Assembly: GCA_030005635.1 (NCBI GenBank)
Contig: JARUHP010000007.1
Coordinates: forward strand, 105,862-169,861
Direction: 5' to 3'
Length of the DNA: 64,000 nt
DNA from: Deltaproteobacteria bacterium IMCC39146
GTDB lineage: Bacteria; Desulfobacterota; Desulfuromonadia; Desulfuromonadales; BM103
The translations under genes and the position numbers were made by a program. Positions 32,162 to 41,319 of this stretch are shown here, piece by piece (position 1 is the first letter of the stretch; every line of letters begins with the position of its first letter). The notes below the pieces were generated by a model, which worked only from the letters and a program-made list of their open reading frames with translations, had not been told where the DNA came from and searched no databases.

Positions 32162-33019
32162 TTGCTGCCGAACTTCATAGTGTTAGGGGCCCCTCGTTGT
32201 GGTACTCGTTGGTTATCCCAATGTCTTGCTGAACATCCTCAAATAGCAGTTCCTTCTGAAGAAGTGTACTTTTTTACTCAACGTAGGGTCGTCCATTCCT
32301 TTTATGAAAAAGGCTTAGATTGGTACTCTGCTAAGTTTGAAGATATATCTATTCCGGGTATAACCACCTTTGGTGATATTACGCCTGTATATTTGTTTGA
32401 CGAGGATACCCCTGGATTAATTAGTGAGCATATACCTGATGTTAAACTGATTTGTTGCGTACGCGATCAAACGGACAGAGCTTATTCTTGGTATCGATTC
32501 TTCTTGAAGATTAATAATGATTTGGTTCATACAAACTACTCATTTAGGAAATTTCTAACTTATAGTAATGAAGTATATGGTCGTGAGGGCTTTTATCTAG
32601 AGCATATAAATAGATACTTAAGTTATTTTCCTAGAAATTCGATTCATGTCATGAATTATGACGATGTTATATCTGCCCCACAAAAAACAATTGAAGATGT
32701 TTATGCATTCCTTGATGTTGATAAGAGTTATATTCCGAATTCTTTGACTAAGAAAGTTAATATTGTAAACCCAAAACTTGTTCGTAGCGATCACTTAAAT
32801 AGATTTGTTGGATATCTGGGAAAATATAAATCGTTAAAGCTAGTCTCTGCACTTATTGATAACCTGAATATTTTACAGTTTAACCCCGAGAAATTACCTG
32901 TTAGGCATCAATGCGACCCCGAGATGAGACAGAGGATGTCCCAACTTTATAGGGGCCACAATGAAGAGTTGGGTGCTTTCCTTGGGCAAAATTTAAGCCA
33001 CTGGAATCGTTGTGATTAA
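32162..33019 (+). CDS. Sulfotransferase
   Basis: A PAPS-dependent sulfotransferase of about 285 residues. The 5'-phosphosulfate loop is LGAPRCGTRWL near the N-terminus and the 3'-phosphate motif is LICCVRDQTDRAYSWYR. The start is probably the TTG at 32162, with AGAGAGG at a proper gap; a GTG at 32153 overlaps that site and the stop of wzt. It likely adds sulfate to the exported glycan. Confidence 0.85.
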   Translation: MLPNFIVLGAPRCGTRWLSQCLAEHPQIAVPSEEVYFFTQRRVVHSFYEKGLDWYSAKFEDISIPGITTFGDITPVYLFDEDTPGLISEHIPDVKLICCVRDQTDRAYSWYRFFLKINNDLVHTNYSFRKFLTYSNEVYGREGFYLEHINRYLSYFPRNSIHVMNYDDVISAPQKTIEDVYAFLDVDKSYIPNSLTKKVNIVNPKLVRSDHLNRFVGYLGKYKSLKLVSALIDNLNILQFNPEKLPVRHQCDPEMRQRMSQLYRGHNEELGAFLGQNLSHWNRCD

Positions 33020-33048
33020 CCTGATCTTTTGACGCGTGGAGTTTTTTT

Positions 33049-33846
33049 GTGAAAGTATATTGGTTTGATAAAGACGATCTGTTCCCTGCGGTTATTAACT
33101 GTTTAGAAGAATCTGATGTCGTTCTTGATATTGGTTGTGGCATCGTCCCCCAAAGCCTTCTCCGGCCATCTGTTCATATTTGCTGTGAACCTTTTGTTCA
33201 GTACATTGACCACTTGCAGGAAAAAATCAGAACAGAATATGACCGTACTTATGTGATTCTTAATGCAACTTGGGCAGAAGTTGTTGATCTTTTTCCACAT
33301 CAGTCGGTGGATACTGTTTTTTTGGTTGATGTAGTCGAGCATTTGAAGAAAGAGGAGGCTCTAGACCTATTAAAGAAAACAGAAAGCCTAGCGAGGAAGC
33401 AGATTGCTATTTTTACCCCACTCGGGTTTCTTCCACAAAAACATTCTGATGGCAAGGATGCTTGGGGTTTAGACGGTGCCCATTGGCAGGAACACAAGTC
33501 GGGTTGGCAGCCAGAAGACTTTGATGAATCGTGGGAGATATATGCTACAAAAACTTTTCATACAACAGACAATATGGGGAAGTCTTTTGATACTGCTTAT
33601 GGCGCGATGTGGGCGATTAAAACGTTTAAAGTAGCTTCTGAAAAGAATAATATTAATTTAGATAAAAAATTAAATATACGTAAAGTCCATAATCTTGCAA
33701 TTGACATTAAAGGTAATGGTTTTTTGTCTTTATTCATTTTCTTTATGAGGCTTACACTAAAATGTATAAATACTAATTTTTATAATATATTATACGGATA
33801 TGTTTTAAAAAAAACTAATGCCATAAAAAGGGTATGGCCTCTGTAG
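33049..33846 (+). CDS. Class I SAM-dependent methyltransferase
   Basis: A 265-residue protein with the SAM motif VVLDIGCG near residue 26 and motif IV region TVFLVDVVEHL. The C-terminal ~50 residues hold one hydrophobic, Phe-rich segment. The start is GTG. Base composition becomes strongly AT-rich in the second half and stays so through the next gene. The target is likely a sugar or the chain end of the polysaccharide; this is inferred from location. Confidence 0.75.
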   Translation: MKVYWFDKDDLFPAVINCLEESDVVLDIGCGIVPQSLLRPSVHICCEPFVQYIDHLQEKIRTEYDRTYVILNATWAEVVDLFPHQSVDTVFLVDVVEHLKKEEALDLLKKTESLARKQIAIFTPLGFLPQKHSDGKDAWGLDGAHWQEHKSGWQPEDFDESWEIYATKTFHTTDNMGKSFDTAYGAMWAIKTFKVASEKNNINLDKKLNIRKVHNLAIDIKGNGFLSLFIFFMRLTLKCINTNFYNILYGYVLKKTNAIKRVWPL

Positions 33847-33916
33847 TCAATTTATTGAGCGCTACTCTTTGCCTATATTGTCTTGGTATTTTACCTCCGA
33901 TTATAAGTCTCTTGAT

Positions 33917-36043
33917 ATGTTATACAAAAAAAAAGTAACAGTAGTTATACCTACATATAATAGAAAGGAATATTTGCTAGAGGCCATCAATAGTGTCTTG
34001 TGCCAAAATTATGTTAATTACGAAATTGTAATTGTTGATGATGGTTCTGACGATGATACGAAGGGTGCTGTAGATAGCATAATCTCAGACAAAATAATAT
34101 ATATATATCAAGAAAATAGAGGGCGGTCTGCGGCTAGAAACAGAGGGATAATTGAGGCCCAAGGAGAGTATATAGCCTTTCTTGATTCAGACGATCTTTT
34201 TTTGCCCACCAAATTATACTGTCAAGTTGAGGCTCTGGATAAGAATCCAAATATTGGTCTTGTGTATTCAAGAGCATTAGTAATGGATGACGGCGGTCAC
34301 ATTAAAAAGAGGGAGTGGAAGGGGAATGCTTCGGGGTATATTTATCCTGACATGCTTTTCATTAAGGAGAGTTTCATTACGACCCCTACTGTTATGGTTC
34401 GAGCAAGTGTTTTTCATGAAGTTGGTTTTTTTGATGAGACTATGGACATTTGCGAGGATCTTGATCTTTGGAGACGTATCGCTCGTAAATATCCTGTACG
34501 ACATATCCTGAAGCCTTTGGCAAAGATAAGGGAAAGAGATTGTGAATTAGATATTTTGGGTTCTGTTGAAGCCAGGTCAGTTTATTATGAGAAGGCTTTT
34601 AAAGAGGATCCATCCTTAAATAACAATCTGAGCATAAAGTTATATGCAGAAATGTATTTGTTCTATTCATTACTAGCTTTATCTTACAATGATTTAAAGC
34701 TGGCTATGAGTCTTGTGAATAAATGTATTGAGTCTGATCTGAAAAGTAAGTACGTAAATTATGCCAAGTATCTAGTAAGATATTTTAAGCTTGAATTGCA
34801 CGGCTATTTGTTACTTTTGTTTCGCGACAAGAAAGAAATTAAAAAAAAACGTGATATTAAGGTTCTTATTGTTTCGCATATCCTTCCGCCTTCTAAATCT
34901 GGACAGGCTATAGTTCTATCTAGGCTATTTAATAATGATTCTTATATCTATGTTTTTGCGTCGATTAAAGATTATGATGTCCTCAATAATGATGAAATGG
35001 TTTGTGAAAAAAACGATTCTCACTATTATAAGATTTTTTCTGTCAAAAACAGGTCTTTGCCAAATGTAAACTTAATTAGATTTTCAATTTCAGTTTTCAA
35101 CTTTTTGTTTCAAGTTTTATTCAGATTGTTTCAGCTGTTTCAGATAATAAAAAAAGAAAAGCCTGACATTATCATCTCTTGTACAGGCGACCTATGTGAT
35201 ATACCCTCCGCCTTTTTTGCAGCTAAACTAACCAAGAAATTATTTATTCCTTATGCTTTTGATTACTATTCACATCAATGGATTGGAAATGATAGGAAGA
35301 TAGCAAGTTTTTTTGAACCAATAGTTTTGAGAAATTCTGACAAGATTATTGTTCCTAACGAATACCTGAAAATAGAATACAAAGATCGTTATGGTGTTGA
35401 TTGTGAAGTGGTCCATAACCCTGCATACATTCTAGAACTTTCATACCCTGATAAAAATATAACTAATAAAATTGATGAGGTTCGCATTGTGTACACTGGT
35501 GACATTTATCATGCGCATTTCGATTCTTTTTGTAACTTGTTGGGTGCGTTGGAGTTCCTCGATAATCACAAATTAAAGCTTCATGTTTATACCTCTCAAG
35601 ATAGAAAGGTTCTTAACACTCATGGTATTGGCGGTAATTTTATTGAGTTTCATAAACATCTTCCGGTAAATCTCATGTGTCACATACAACAAGAAGCTGA
35701 TATTCTATTCCTTCCCTTGGCCTTTGAGTCTCCGATTAGGGAAGTTATAAACACGTCATCACCTGGAAAAATGGGAGAGTATCTTGCTGCAGGAAGGCCA
35801 ATCCTTGCTCATCTACCTGAGGGGACTTTTGTTGGTGATTACCTGTCAACCAATGAATGTGGTGTTGTCGTTGATAAAAATGATTACAAGTATTTAGCTA
35901 AAGCTTTAAAAATGATGGTAGAGGATACAGAGTTATGTCAATTGTTGGGTGCAAGAGCCTATGAATTGGCAAAAAGAGATTTTGATGTAAATGTCGTTAG
36001 AAACAAAGTTGATCAAATCTTGATGAATCTTCTTGAAGTGTAG
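33917..36043 (+). CDS. Two-domain glycosyltransferase (GT2 + GT4)
   Basis: A 708-residue fusion. The N-terminal GT2 domain has VTVVIPTYNRKEYL, IVIVDDGSDDDT and FLDSDDLF; ED in CEDLDLWRRIA is the base region. The C-terminal half is a GT4-like GT-B domain (VLIVSHILPPSKSGQ at its start, SPGKMGEYLAAGRPILAHL with the nucleotide-sugar site near its end). The ATG at 33917 begins just before the conserved strand, though without a clear ribosome site; a TTG at 33869 is possible. The gene is very AT-rich compared with the rest of the window, which suggests transfer. Confidence 0.85.
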   Translation: MLYKKKVTVVIPTYNRKEYLLEAINSVLCQNYVNYEIVIVDDGSDDDTKGAVDSIISDKIIYIYQENRGRSAARNRGIIEAQGEYIAFLDSDDLFLPTKLYCQVEALDKNPNIGLVYSRALVMDDGGHIKKREWKGNASGYIYPDMLFIKESFITTPTVMVRASVFHEVGFFDETMDICEDLDLWRRIARKYPVRHILKPLAKIRERDCELDILGSVEARSVYYEKAFKEDPSLNNNLSIKLYAEMYLFYSLLALSYNDLKLAMSLVNKCIESDLKSKYVNYAKYLVRYFKLELHGYLLLLFRDKKEIKKKRDIKVLIVSHILPPSKSGQAIVLSRLFNNDSYIYVFASIKDYDVLNNDEMVCEKNDSHYYKIFSVKNRSLPNVNLIRFSISVFNFLFQVLFRLFQLFQIIKKEKPDIIISCTGDLCDIPSAFFAAKLTKKLFIPYAFDYYSHQWIGNDRKIASFFEPIVLRNSDKIIVPNEYLKIEYKDRYGVDCEVVHNPAYILELSYPDKNITNKIDEVRIVYTGDIYHAHFDSFCNLLGALEFLDNHKLKLHVYTSQDRKVLNTHGIGGNFIEFHKHLPVNLMCHIQQEADILFLPLAFESPIREVINTSSPGKMGEYLAAGRPILAHLPEGTFVGDYLSTNECGVVVDKNDYKYLAKALKMMVEDTELCQLLGARAYELAKRDFDVNVVRNKVDQILMNLLEV

Positions 36044-36057
36044 TTAGGGGTAGCGCA

Positions 36058-36214
36058 ATGAAGGTGTTAAATGTTTTGTTCAGAGACTATGTAGGCGGTA
36101 CTGCAACTACTCACATGTAAAGGGTCGATACTTGAATTTAGGCTCACGACACGCTGATGCATTAAGAATGCTGGGTTGGACATCACGGTTGCGGTAAGAA
36201 GTCTTGATATGTGA
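36058..36214 (+). pseudogene. Degraded glycosyltransferase remnant
   Basis: Begins MKVLNVLFRDYVGGTATTHM and stops. Shortly downstream, other frames read RHADALRMLGW and then DITVAVRSLDM, which together match the first ~50 residues of a GT4-type glycosyltransferase. At least one nonsense change and one frameshift are needed to restore it. Nothing of the remaining protein is seen before the next gene. Confidence 0.6.
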
Positions 36215-36279
36215 ATGATCAGGGAGATGATCTGGGGTTTTGCTGAGATGGCTTCGGATTGCTCCGGGAGCATGTGTAA

Positions 36280-37152
36280 ATGAGTGTATTAATACTAGGT
36301 GCGACCGGTATGCTGGGAAGTTCACTGCTGAGGTTCTTTGCTCACAAGGGAATAGAGACCCATGCAACGGCACGCAGTCGTGACGGGCTTGAACGTTGGT
36401 TTCCACCGAAACTTAAGAAGCGGTTTCACACGCCGGTCGATGCCAATGATCTTGGTTCGGTGTTTCGGGTGTTAAATGATTTGCGGCCCGATATTGTCAT
36501 AAATTGTATTGGTGTCATTAAGCAGCTTGGAGCCGCCAAAGACCCCTTGCAGTGTATTTCGGTCAATGCGCTCTTTCCACATCGACTAGCGAAGGAGTGT
36601 GAACGAGTCAGTGCACGTCTGATCCATATTAGTACCGATTGTGTCTTCTCCGGTAAACAAGGGATGTACACGGAAGATAATTTTCCTGATTGCGATGATC
36701 TATATGGTAGGAGTAAACTTCTGGGCGAGGTCAATTGTCCCGGTACGGTGACGTTGCGTACTTCAATCATTGGCCATGAATTAAATACCAGTTTCAGCTT
36801 GATTAGCTGGTTTTTACAGCAGGATGGGAGTGTACATGGCTATTCCAATGCGATCTTTTCCGGCTTTCCCGCAATTGAAATTGCACGGATAATTGCTGAG
36901 TTGGTGATTCCGAATCTAGAATTGACTGGTCTGTATCATTTGTCATCTGAGCCAATTTCAAAATATAACCTTCTGCGATTGGTTGCAAAAGAGTATGAAA
37001 AAGTGATTAAGATTGTGCCTTATGACGAGTTTGTCTGTGACCGCTCTCTTGATTCCAGTCGCTTTCGCCAGGCAACGGGCTATTCTTCCCCCTCCTGGCC
37101 GGAGTTGGTGGCGATGATGCATGCTGAGTGGGTCGGGCGGTATGATGGTTGA
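36280..37152 (+). CDS. RmlD-like sugar-nucleotide reductase (FnlB-like)
   Basis: A 290-residue short-chain dehydrogenase of the RmlD family. It has the NAD(P) motif GATGMLG, the Ser/Thr and YxxxK catalytic set (ISTDCVFSG, then DLYGRSKLLGE). Followed by a 4,6-dehydratase and a 2-epimerase, the trio matches FnlA-FnlB-FnlC or CapE-CapF-CapG, which make UDP-N-acetyl-L-fucosamine from UDP-GlcNAc. The specific role as C4 reductase is inferred from the neighbours. It lacks the C-terminal cupin of CapF. Confidence 0.82.
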   Translation: MSVLILGATGMLGSSLLRFFAHKGIETHATARSRDGLERWFPPKLKKRFHTPVDANDLGSVFRVLNDLRPDIVINCIGVIKQLGAAKDPLQCISVNALFPHRLAKECERVSARLIHISTDCVFSGKQGMYTEDNFPDCDDLYGRSKLLGEVNCPGTVTLRTSIIGHELNTSFSLISWFLQQDGSVHGYSNAIFSGFPAIEIARIIAELVIPNLELTGLYHLSSEPISKYNLLRLVAKEYEKVIKIVPYDEFVCDRSLDSSRFRQATGYSSPSWPELVAMMHAEWVGRYDG

Positions 37153-37195
37153 ATTGTTTAAGAGATAACGATTGTTTCTGATTGATGGAGTGACC

Positions 37196-38206
37196 ATGTT
37201 TAAAGAGAAAATCCTGTTGATTACCGGCGGTACTGGCTCCTTCGGTAACGCAGTTCTGAGGCGTTTCCTGCACACCGATGTTAAAGAGATTCGTATTTTT
37301 AGTCGCGACGAGAAGAAACAGGAGGACATGCGAATCGCCCTGCAAAGCGACAAGGTGAAATTCTATATCGGTGACGTGCGGAATTTCGACAGCATCGACT
37401 TTGCACTGAAAGGTGTCGATTATGTTTTTCATGCTGCGGCCCTCAAGCAGGTCCCCTCGTGTGAGTTTTACCCGATGGAAGCGGTGCGAACCAATATCCT
37501 TGGTGCTGAGAATGTTTTGAATGCGGCGATTGCCAACCAAGTCAAGAAGATGATTGTGCTGAGCACCGACAAGGCGGTCTACCCGATCAATGCTATGGGG
37601 CTCTCCAAGGCAATGATGGAAAAGCTGATGGTGGCCAAGTCACGCACCAGTGATGTTACTGGCACGATCTTCTGTGCAACCCGCTACGGCAATGTGATGG
37701 CCTCGCGTGGTTCGGTGATTCCTCTGTTCGTCAAACAGATCAAGGAAGGCAACCCGATCACCATCACCGATCCGAATATGACGCGATTTTTGATGTCGCT
37801 GGAAGATTCGGTTGAACTGGTCTTGCATGCCTATAAAAATGCCAACTCGGGTGATATCTTCATTCAGAAGGCGCCAGCTTCGACGATTATGAACCTGGCA
37901 ATTTCCTTGAAGGAGATTTTCAAGGCAAATAACGAAATTAAGATTATTGGCACGCGGCATGGTGAGAAACTCTATGAGTCACTGGTCAATCGTGAAGAGA
38001 TGGCGAGAGCAGATGACCTGGGGAATTACTACCGGATCCCCTCGGATACCCGCGATTTGAACTACAATAAGTATTTCATCGAAGGCGAACAGAAGGTCTC
38101 AGAATTCGAGGATTATACGTCGCATAATACTCAACGACTCGATGTCCCCGAGGTCATTGACCTGCTCCTTAAACTGGACTTTATTCAGGAGGCGCTCAAT
38201 GCTTAA
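37196..38206 (+). CDS. UDP-GlcNAc 4,6-dehydratase/epimerase (FnlA/CapE-like)
   Basis: A 336-residue SDR enzyme of the CapD/polysaccharide biosynthesis group. The NAD motif is ITGGTGSFGNAV, the active site is STDKAVYPINAMGLSK (with Met where many SDRs have Tyr, as in FnlA/CapE-type enzymes), and the ATRYGNVMASRGSVIP block is conserved. I chose the ATG at 37196 with GGAG upstream over an in-frame TTG at 37172. It would open the UDP-L-FucNAc branch from UDP-GlcNAc. Confidence 0.87.
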   Translation: MFKEKILLITGGTGSFGNAVLRRFLHTDVKEIRIFSRDEKKQEDMRIALQSDKVKFYIGDVRNFDSIDFALKGVDYVFHAAALKQVPSCEFYPMEAVRTNILGAENVLNAAIANQVKKMIVLSTDKAVYPINAMGLSKAMMEKLMVAKSRTSDVTGTIFCATRYGNVMASRGSVIPLFVKQIKEGNPITITDPNMTRFLMSLEDSVELVLHAYKNANSGDIFIQKAPASTIMNLAISLKEIFKANNEIKIIGTRHGEKLYESLVNREEMARADDLGNYYRIPSDTRDLNYNKYFIEGEQKVSEFEDYTSHNTQRLDVPEVIDLLLKLDFIQEALNA

Positions 38207-39323
38207 GGTCATGACCCTCGTTGGCACGCGGCCCGAAATCATCAAGTTGAGCCGTGCCATCGCCGAACTCGACCGGCATGTGGAGCATGTCCTTGTACAT
38301 ACAGGGCAGAATTACGATTACGAACTCAACGAGGTTTTCTTCGAGGAGCTTGGGGTGAGGAAACCGGATTATTTCCTCAATGCCGCAGGTAAAACTGCTG
38401 CAGAGACGATCGGCAATGTCATTGTAAAAGCAGACGAAGTGATGACGAAAGAATGTCCAGATGCGGTTCTAATACTCGGCGACACTAATAGCTGCCTTGC
38501 CGTGATTGCCGCCAAACGTCGCAAAATCCCGGTTTTCCACATGGAGGCTGGTAATCGTTGTTTTGACCAGCGAGTGCCGGAAGAAATCAATCGTAAGATT
38601 GTCGACCATACCAGCGACATCAACCTGGTCTTTTCTGAACATGCCCGCAGTTATCTGCTTGCTGAAGGAGTTCGCCCGGAAACCGTAATCAAAACCGGGT
38701 CTCCAATGAAGGAGGTCCTGGATTATTATCTCCCGAAAATCGACAAATCAGACGCGCTGGATAGGCTTGATTTGAAGCCTGGGAAGTTTTTTCTTGTCAG
38801 TGCCCACAGGGAAGAGAATATCGACAGCGAAGTAAATTTCTCTGATTTTCTTGATTCGCTCAACGCAATGGCTCGGCAATATCGTTTGCCGGTAATCGTA
38901 TCGACCCATCCACGTACCCGACAGCGGCTTGAAGCAAATGAGGCTACTGGATTGGATGCCTTAATTCGTTTCCAAAAACCTCTTGGTTTTCTTGATTACG
39001 TCAAACTCCAAAAAAATGCCTACTGTGTGGTGTCTGATAGCGGCACGATCACGGAAGAGTCATCAATCCTCAACTTTCCTGCGATCACTATTCGTCAGGC
39101 GCATGAGCGTCCAGAAGGGATGGATGAAGGCACTCTTATAATGTCAGGGTTAAAGCCGGAATCGGTACTAGAGGCGATAAAAGTCGTGGTCGATCAATAT
39201 GCCGAGCATGAAAGACCTTTTCGGATTCTGCAGGATTATGATGTGAATAATGTTTCTCTTAAAGTGGTTCGTATCATTCTGAGTTATACCGATTACGTTA
39301 ATCGGACCGTTTGGTTTCAATAA
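38199..39323 (+). CDS. UDP-N-acetylglucosamine 2-epimerase family (FnlC/WecB-like)
   Basis: A 374-residue epimerase with VGTRPEIIKLSRAI, HTGQNYD, GDTNSCLA, HMEAGNRCFD and the late SDSGTITEES motif. AGGAGG precedes the ATG, which overlaps the last codons of the dehydratase. In the FnlA-B-C route this enzyme inverts C2 to yield UDP-L-FucNAc. WecB (UDP-ManNAc) is the alternative, but the neighbours favour the FucNAc pathway. Confidence 0.88.
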   Translation: MLKVMTLVGTRPEIIKLSRAIAELDRHVEHVLVHTGQNYDYELNEVFFEELGVRKPDYFLNAAGKTAAETIGNVIVKADEVMTKECPDAVLILGDTNSCLAVIAAKRRKIPVFHMEAGNRCFDQRVPEEINRKIVDHTSDINLVFSEHARSYLLAEGVRPETVIKTGSPMKEVLDYYLPKIDKSDALDRLDLKPGKFFLVSAHREENIDSEVNFSDFLDSLNAMARQYRLPVIVSTHPRTRQRLEANEATGLDALIRFQKPLGFLDYVKLQKNAYCVVSDSGTITEESSILNFPAITIRQAHERPEGMDEGTLIMSGLKPESVLEAIKVVVDQYAEHERPFRILQDYDVNNVSLKVVRIILSYTDYVNRTVWFQ

Positions 39324-39340
39324 AATAGTTGCAGAGACCT

Positions 39341-40276
39341 ATGAAAGATTGCCAACCGAAAGTTTCAATAGTTGTCCCCGTTTATAACGGTGCTAATTAT
39401 TTGCGCGAGGCGATTGATAGTGCTTTAGCTCAAACTTATAAAAATATAGAAGTAATAGTAGTCAATGATGGTTCTGATGATTTTGAAGAGACCGACAAAA
39501 TTGCAAAATCATACGGTGATAAAATACGATATTTCAAAAAAGAAAACGGTGGAGTTGCTACGGCACTCAATCTTGGGATTAGTGTTATGGAGGGTGAATA
39601 TTTCTCCTGGCTTAGTCATGATGATGTCTATTTCCCCGAGAAGATTGAAGTCCAAATTATTTTATTGCGACAGTTGAACCGAGATGTAATCCTCTATAGC
39701 GATTATCAGTTTATTGACCTGAAATCCCAATATGTAAGAACCCGTAAACTGCCTAGCGTCCCTCCTGAAAGTTTTAAACTTGCACTTATCTCTTCTCAGC
39801 CTCTTCATGGATGCTCTCTATTAATACCAAAATCATTTTTCGGGGAGGTTGGGGCCTTTAACGAAACTTTACCTACAACTCAAGACTATGATTTGTGGGT
39901 AAAAATGGCAGAACGATTTGAATTTATACATATACCAAGAGTTCTAATTAGTTCGAGGCTTCACCCCAGTCAAGGCTCAAAGAGCCAGAGCTCTCTATGG
40001 CTAAGTGAGTGCAATGAGTTTTATATGAAGCATCTGAATGAGATCATTACGGCATGGGACTCAAAAACGACCGCTGTGCCGTTGGCCGTTTTTGCACTTA
40101 AGACTTCTATTAAAATGGAAAGAATGGGCCTTGAAGAACCGCTTCAACTGACAACTGAGCTACTCAAAAAAAACTGGGTTAGTGAGTTGTTACGATTTAA
40201 TGGAGAATTCTATTATTGGCTCAGTTACTACATCCTTTTCCGAGTTAAATGGTTTTTTCTGAAGTTGATATATTAA
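39341..40276 (+). CDS. Family 2 glycosyltransferase
   Basis: A 311-residue GT-A enzyme. It starts VSIVVPVYNGANYL and has VIVVNDGSDD, a DXD-like LSHDDVYF and TQDYDLWVKMA as the base region. I chose the ATG at 39341. It directly follows the UDP-L-FucNAc genes and may be the transferase for that sugar; the donor cannot be read from the sequence. Confidence 0.87.
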   Translation: MKDCQPKVSIVVPVYNGANYLREAIDSALAQTYKNIEVIVVNDGSDDFEETDKIAKSYGDKIRYFKKENGGVATALNLGISVMEGEYFSWLSHDDVYFPEKIEVQIILLRQLNRDVILYSDYQFIDLKSQYVRTRKLPSVPPESFKLALISSQPLHGCSLLIPKSFFGEVGAFNETLPTTQDYDLWVKMAERFEFIHIPRVLISSRLHPSQGSKSQSSLWLSECNEFYMKHLNEIITAWDSKTTAVPLAVFALKTSIKMERMGLEEPLQLTTELLKKNWVSELLRFNGEFYYWLSYYILFRVKWFFLKLIY

Positions 40277-40301
40277 TTGAAGCTTTAATGGTCGGTGATA
40301 G

Positions 40302-41306
40302 ATGAGTGTTGATAATGAAATCGATTTTGTTGTCCTCTGGGTGAATGGCGACGATCCTGAATGGCTTGCACAATATGACCTTTATGCAGCTAGTGAAGAG
40401 AGGGGTAAACTAAAAAGGCGATATAGAAATTGGGATAATCTGCAATACATGTTCCGCGCCTTTGAAAAATGCTCTCCATGGGTTCGCAAGGTTCACTTTG
40501 TAACATGTGGCCACATTCCTGATTGGCTGAATCCAGAGTGTGAAAAGCTGAATATCGTTAAGCATTCAGATTATTTGGATCCTGAGCATTTGCCAGTTTT
40601 TAGCAGCCATCCTATAGAAATAAACTTGCACCGAATCGTTGGATTGGCGGAACAGTTTGTCTACTTTAATGATGATACGTTCCTGTTGAAACCTATTCCC
40701 GAAAAGTATTTTTTTGAAAATGACATGCCTCGTGATATGTGTGTTTTTAATGCGATTTTTTTAGACAGCATTTCACATGTCCGCCTTAACGATATCGAGG
40801 CGGTTAATAAACGTTTTCCCAAGCGTGATGTTATAAAAAAGAATTTTTTTAAAATTTTCAACTTAAAGTACGGTCTACATCAGTTGAGAACCCTTTTTCT
40901 TTTACCCTGGCCGCAAATGACGGGCTTTTATGATCCGCATCAGCCCCAACCTTTTTTGAAAAAAACATTTGAAGAGGTATGGTCTTGCAATAATGACATT
41001 TTGACGAAGACTTCGGCATCGCGTTTTAGAAGTAGAGAGGATGTCAACCAGTACCTTTTCAGGTATTGGCAGCTTTTGGAAGGCAAGTTTTCCCCAAGGT
41101 CTTTTTCGGATACAAAAGGAATTCCTGTACACGGCTCCAAGGATATAGATGCTGTAGTAGAAGCAATACTGGCGAATAAATATTCTATGCTGTGCATCAA
41201 TGATGAGTTGGAAGATGTAGAAAGTAATCTCTTTGATACATATAAAGAAACTATCAACCAAACTTTTGACACTGTATTCCCTGACAAGTCTTCATTCGAG
41301 TTATAA
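40302..41306 (+). CDS. Stealth-family sugar-phosphate transferase
   Basis: A 334-residue protein of the Stealth family. CR1 is IDFVVLWVNGDDPEW at the N-terminus and CR2 includes RNWDNLQYMFRAFEKCSPWV and FVYFNDDTFLLKPI. Stealth proteins transfer hexose-1-phosphate to make phosphodiester-linked glycans in bacterial capsules, and relatives phosphorylate lysosomal enzymes in animals. Its presence implies a phosphate-linked unit in the polysaccharide. Confidence 0.88.
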   Translation: MSVDNEIDFVVLWVNGDDPEWLAQYDLYAASEERGKLKRRYRNWDNLQYMFRAFEKCSPWVRKVHFVTCGHIPDWLNPECEKLNIVKHSDYLDPEHLPVFSSHPIEINLHRIVGLAEQFVYFNDDTFLLKPIPEKYFFENDMPRDMCVFNAIFLDSISHVRLNDIEAVNKRFPKRDVIKKNFFKIFNLKYGLHQLRTLFLLPWPQMTGFYDPHQPQPFLKKTFEEVWSCNNDILTKTSASRFRSREDVNQYLFRYWQLLEGKFSPRSFSDTKGIPVHGSKDIDAVVEAILANKYSMLCINDELEDVESNLFDTYKETINQTFDTVFPDKSSFEL

Positions 41307-41319
41307 CGGAGCATGATTA

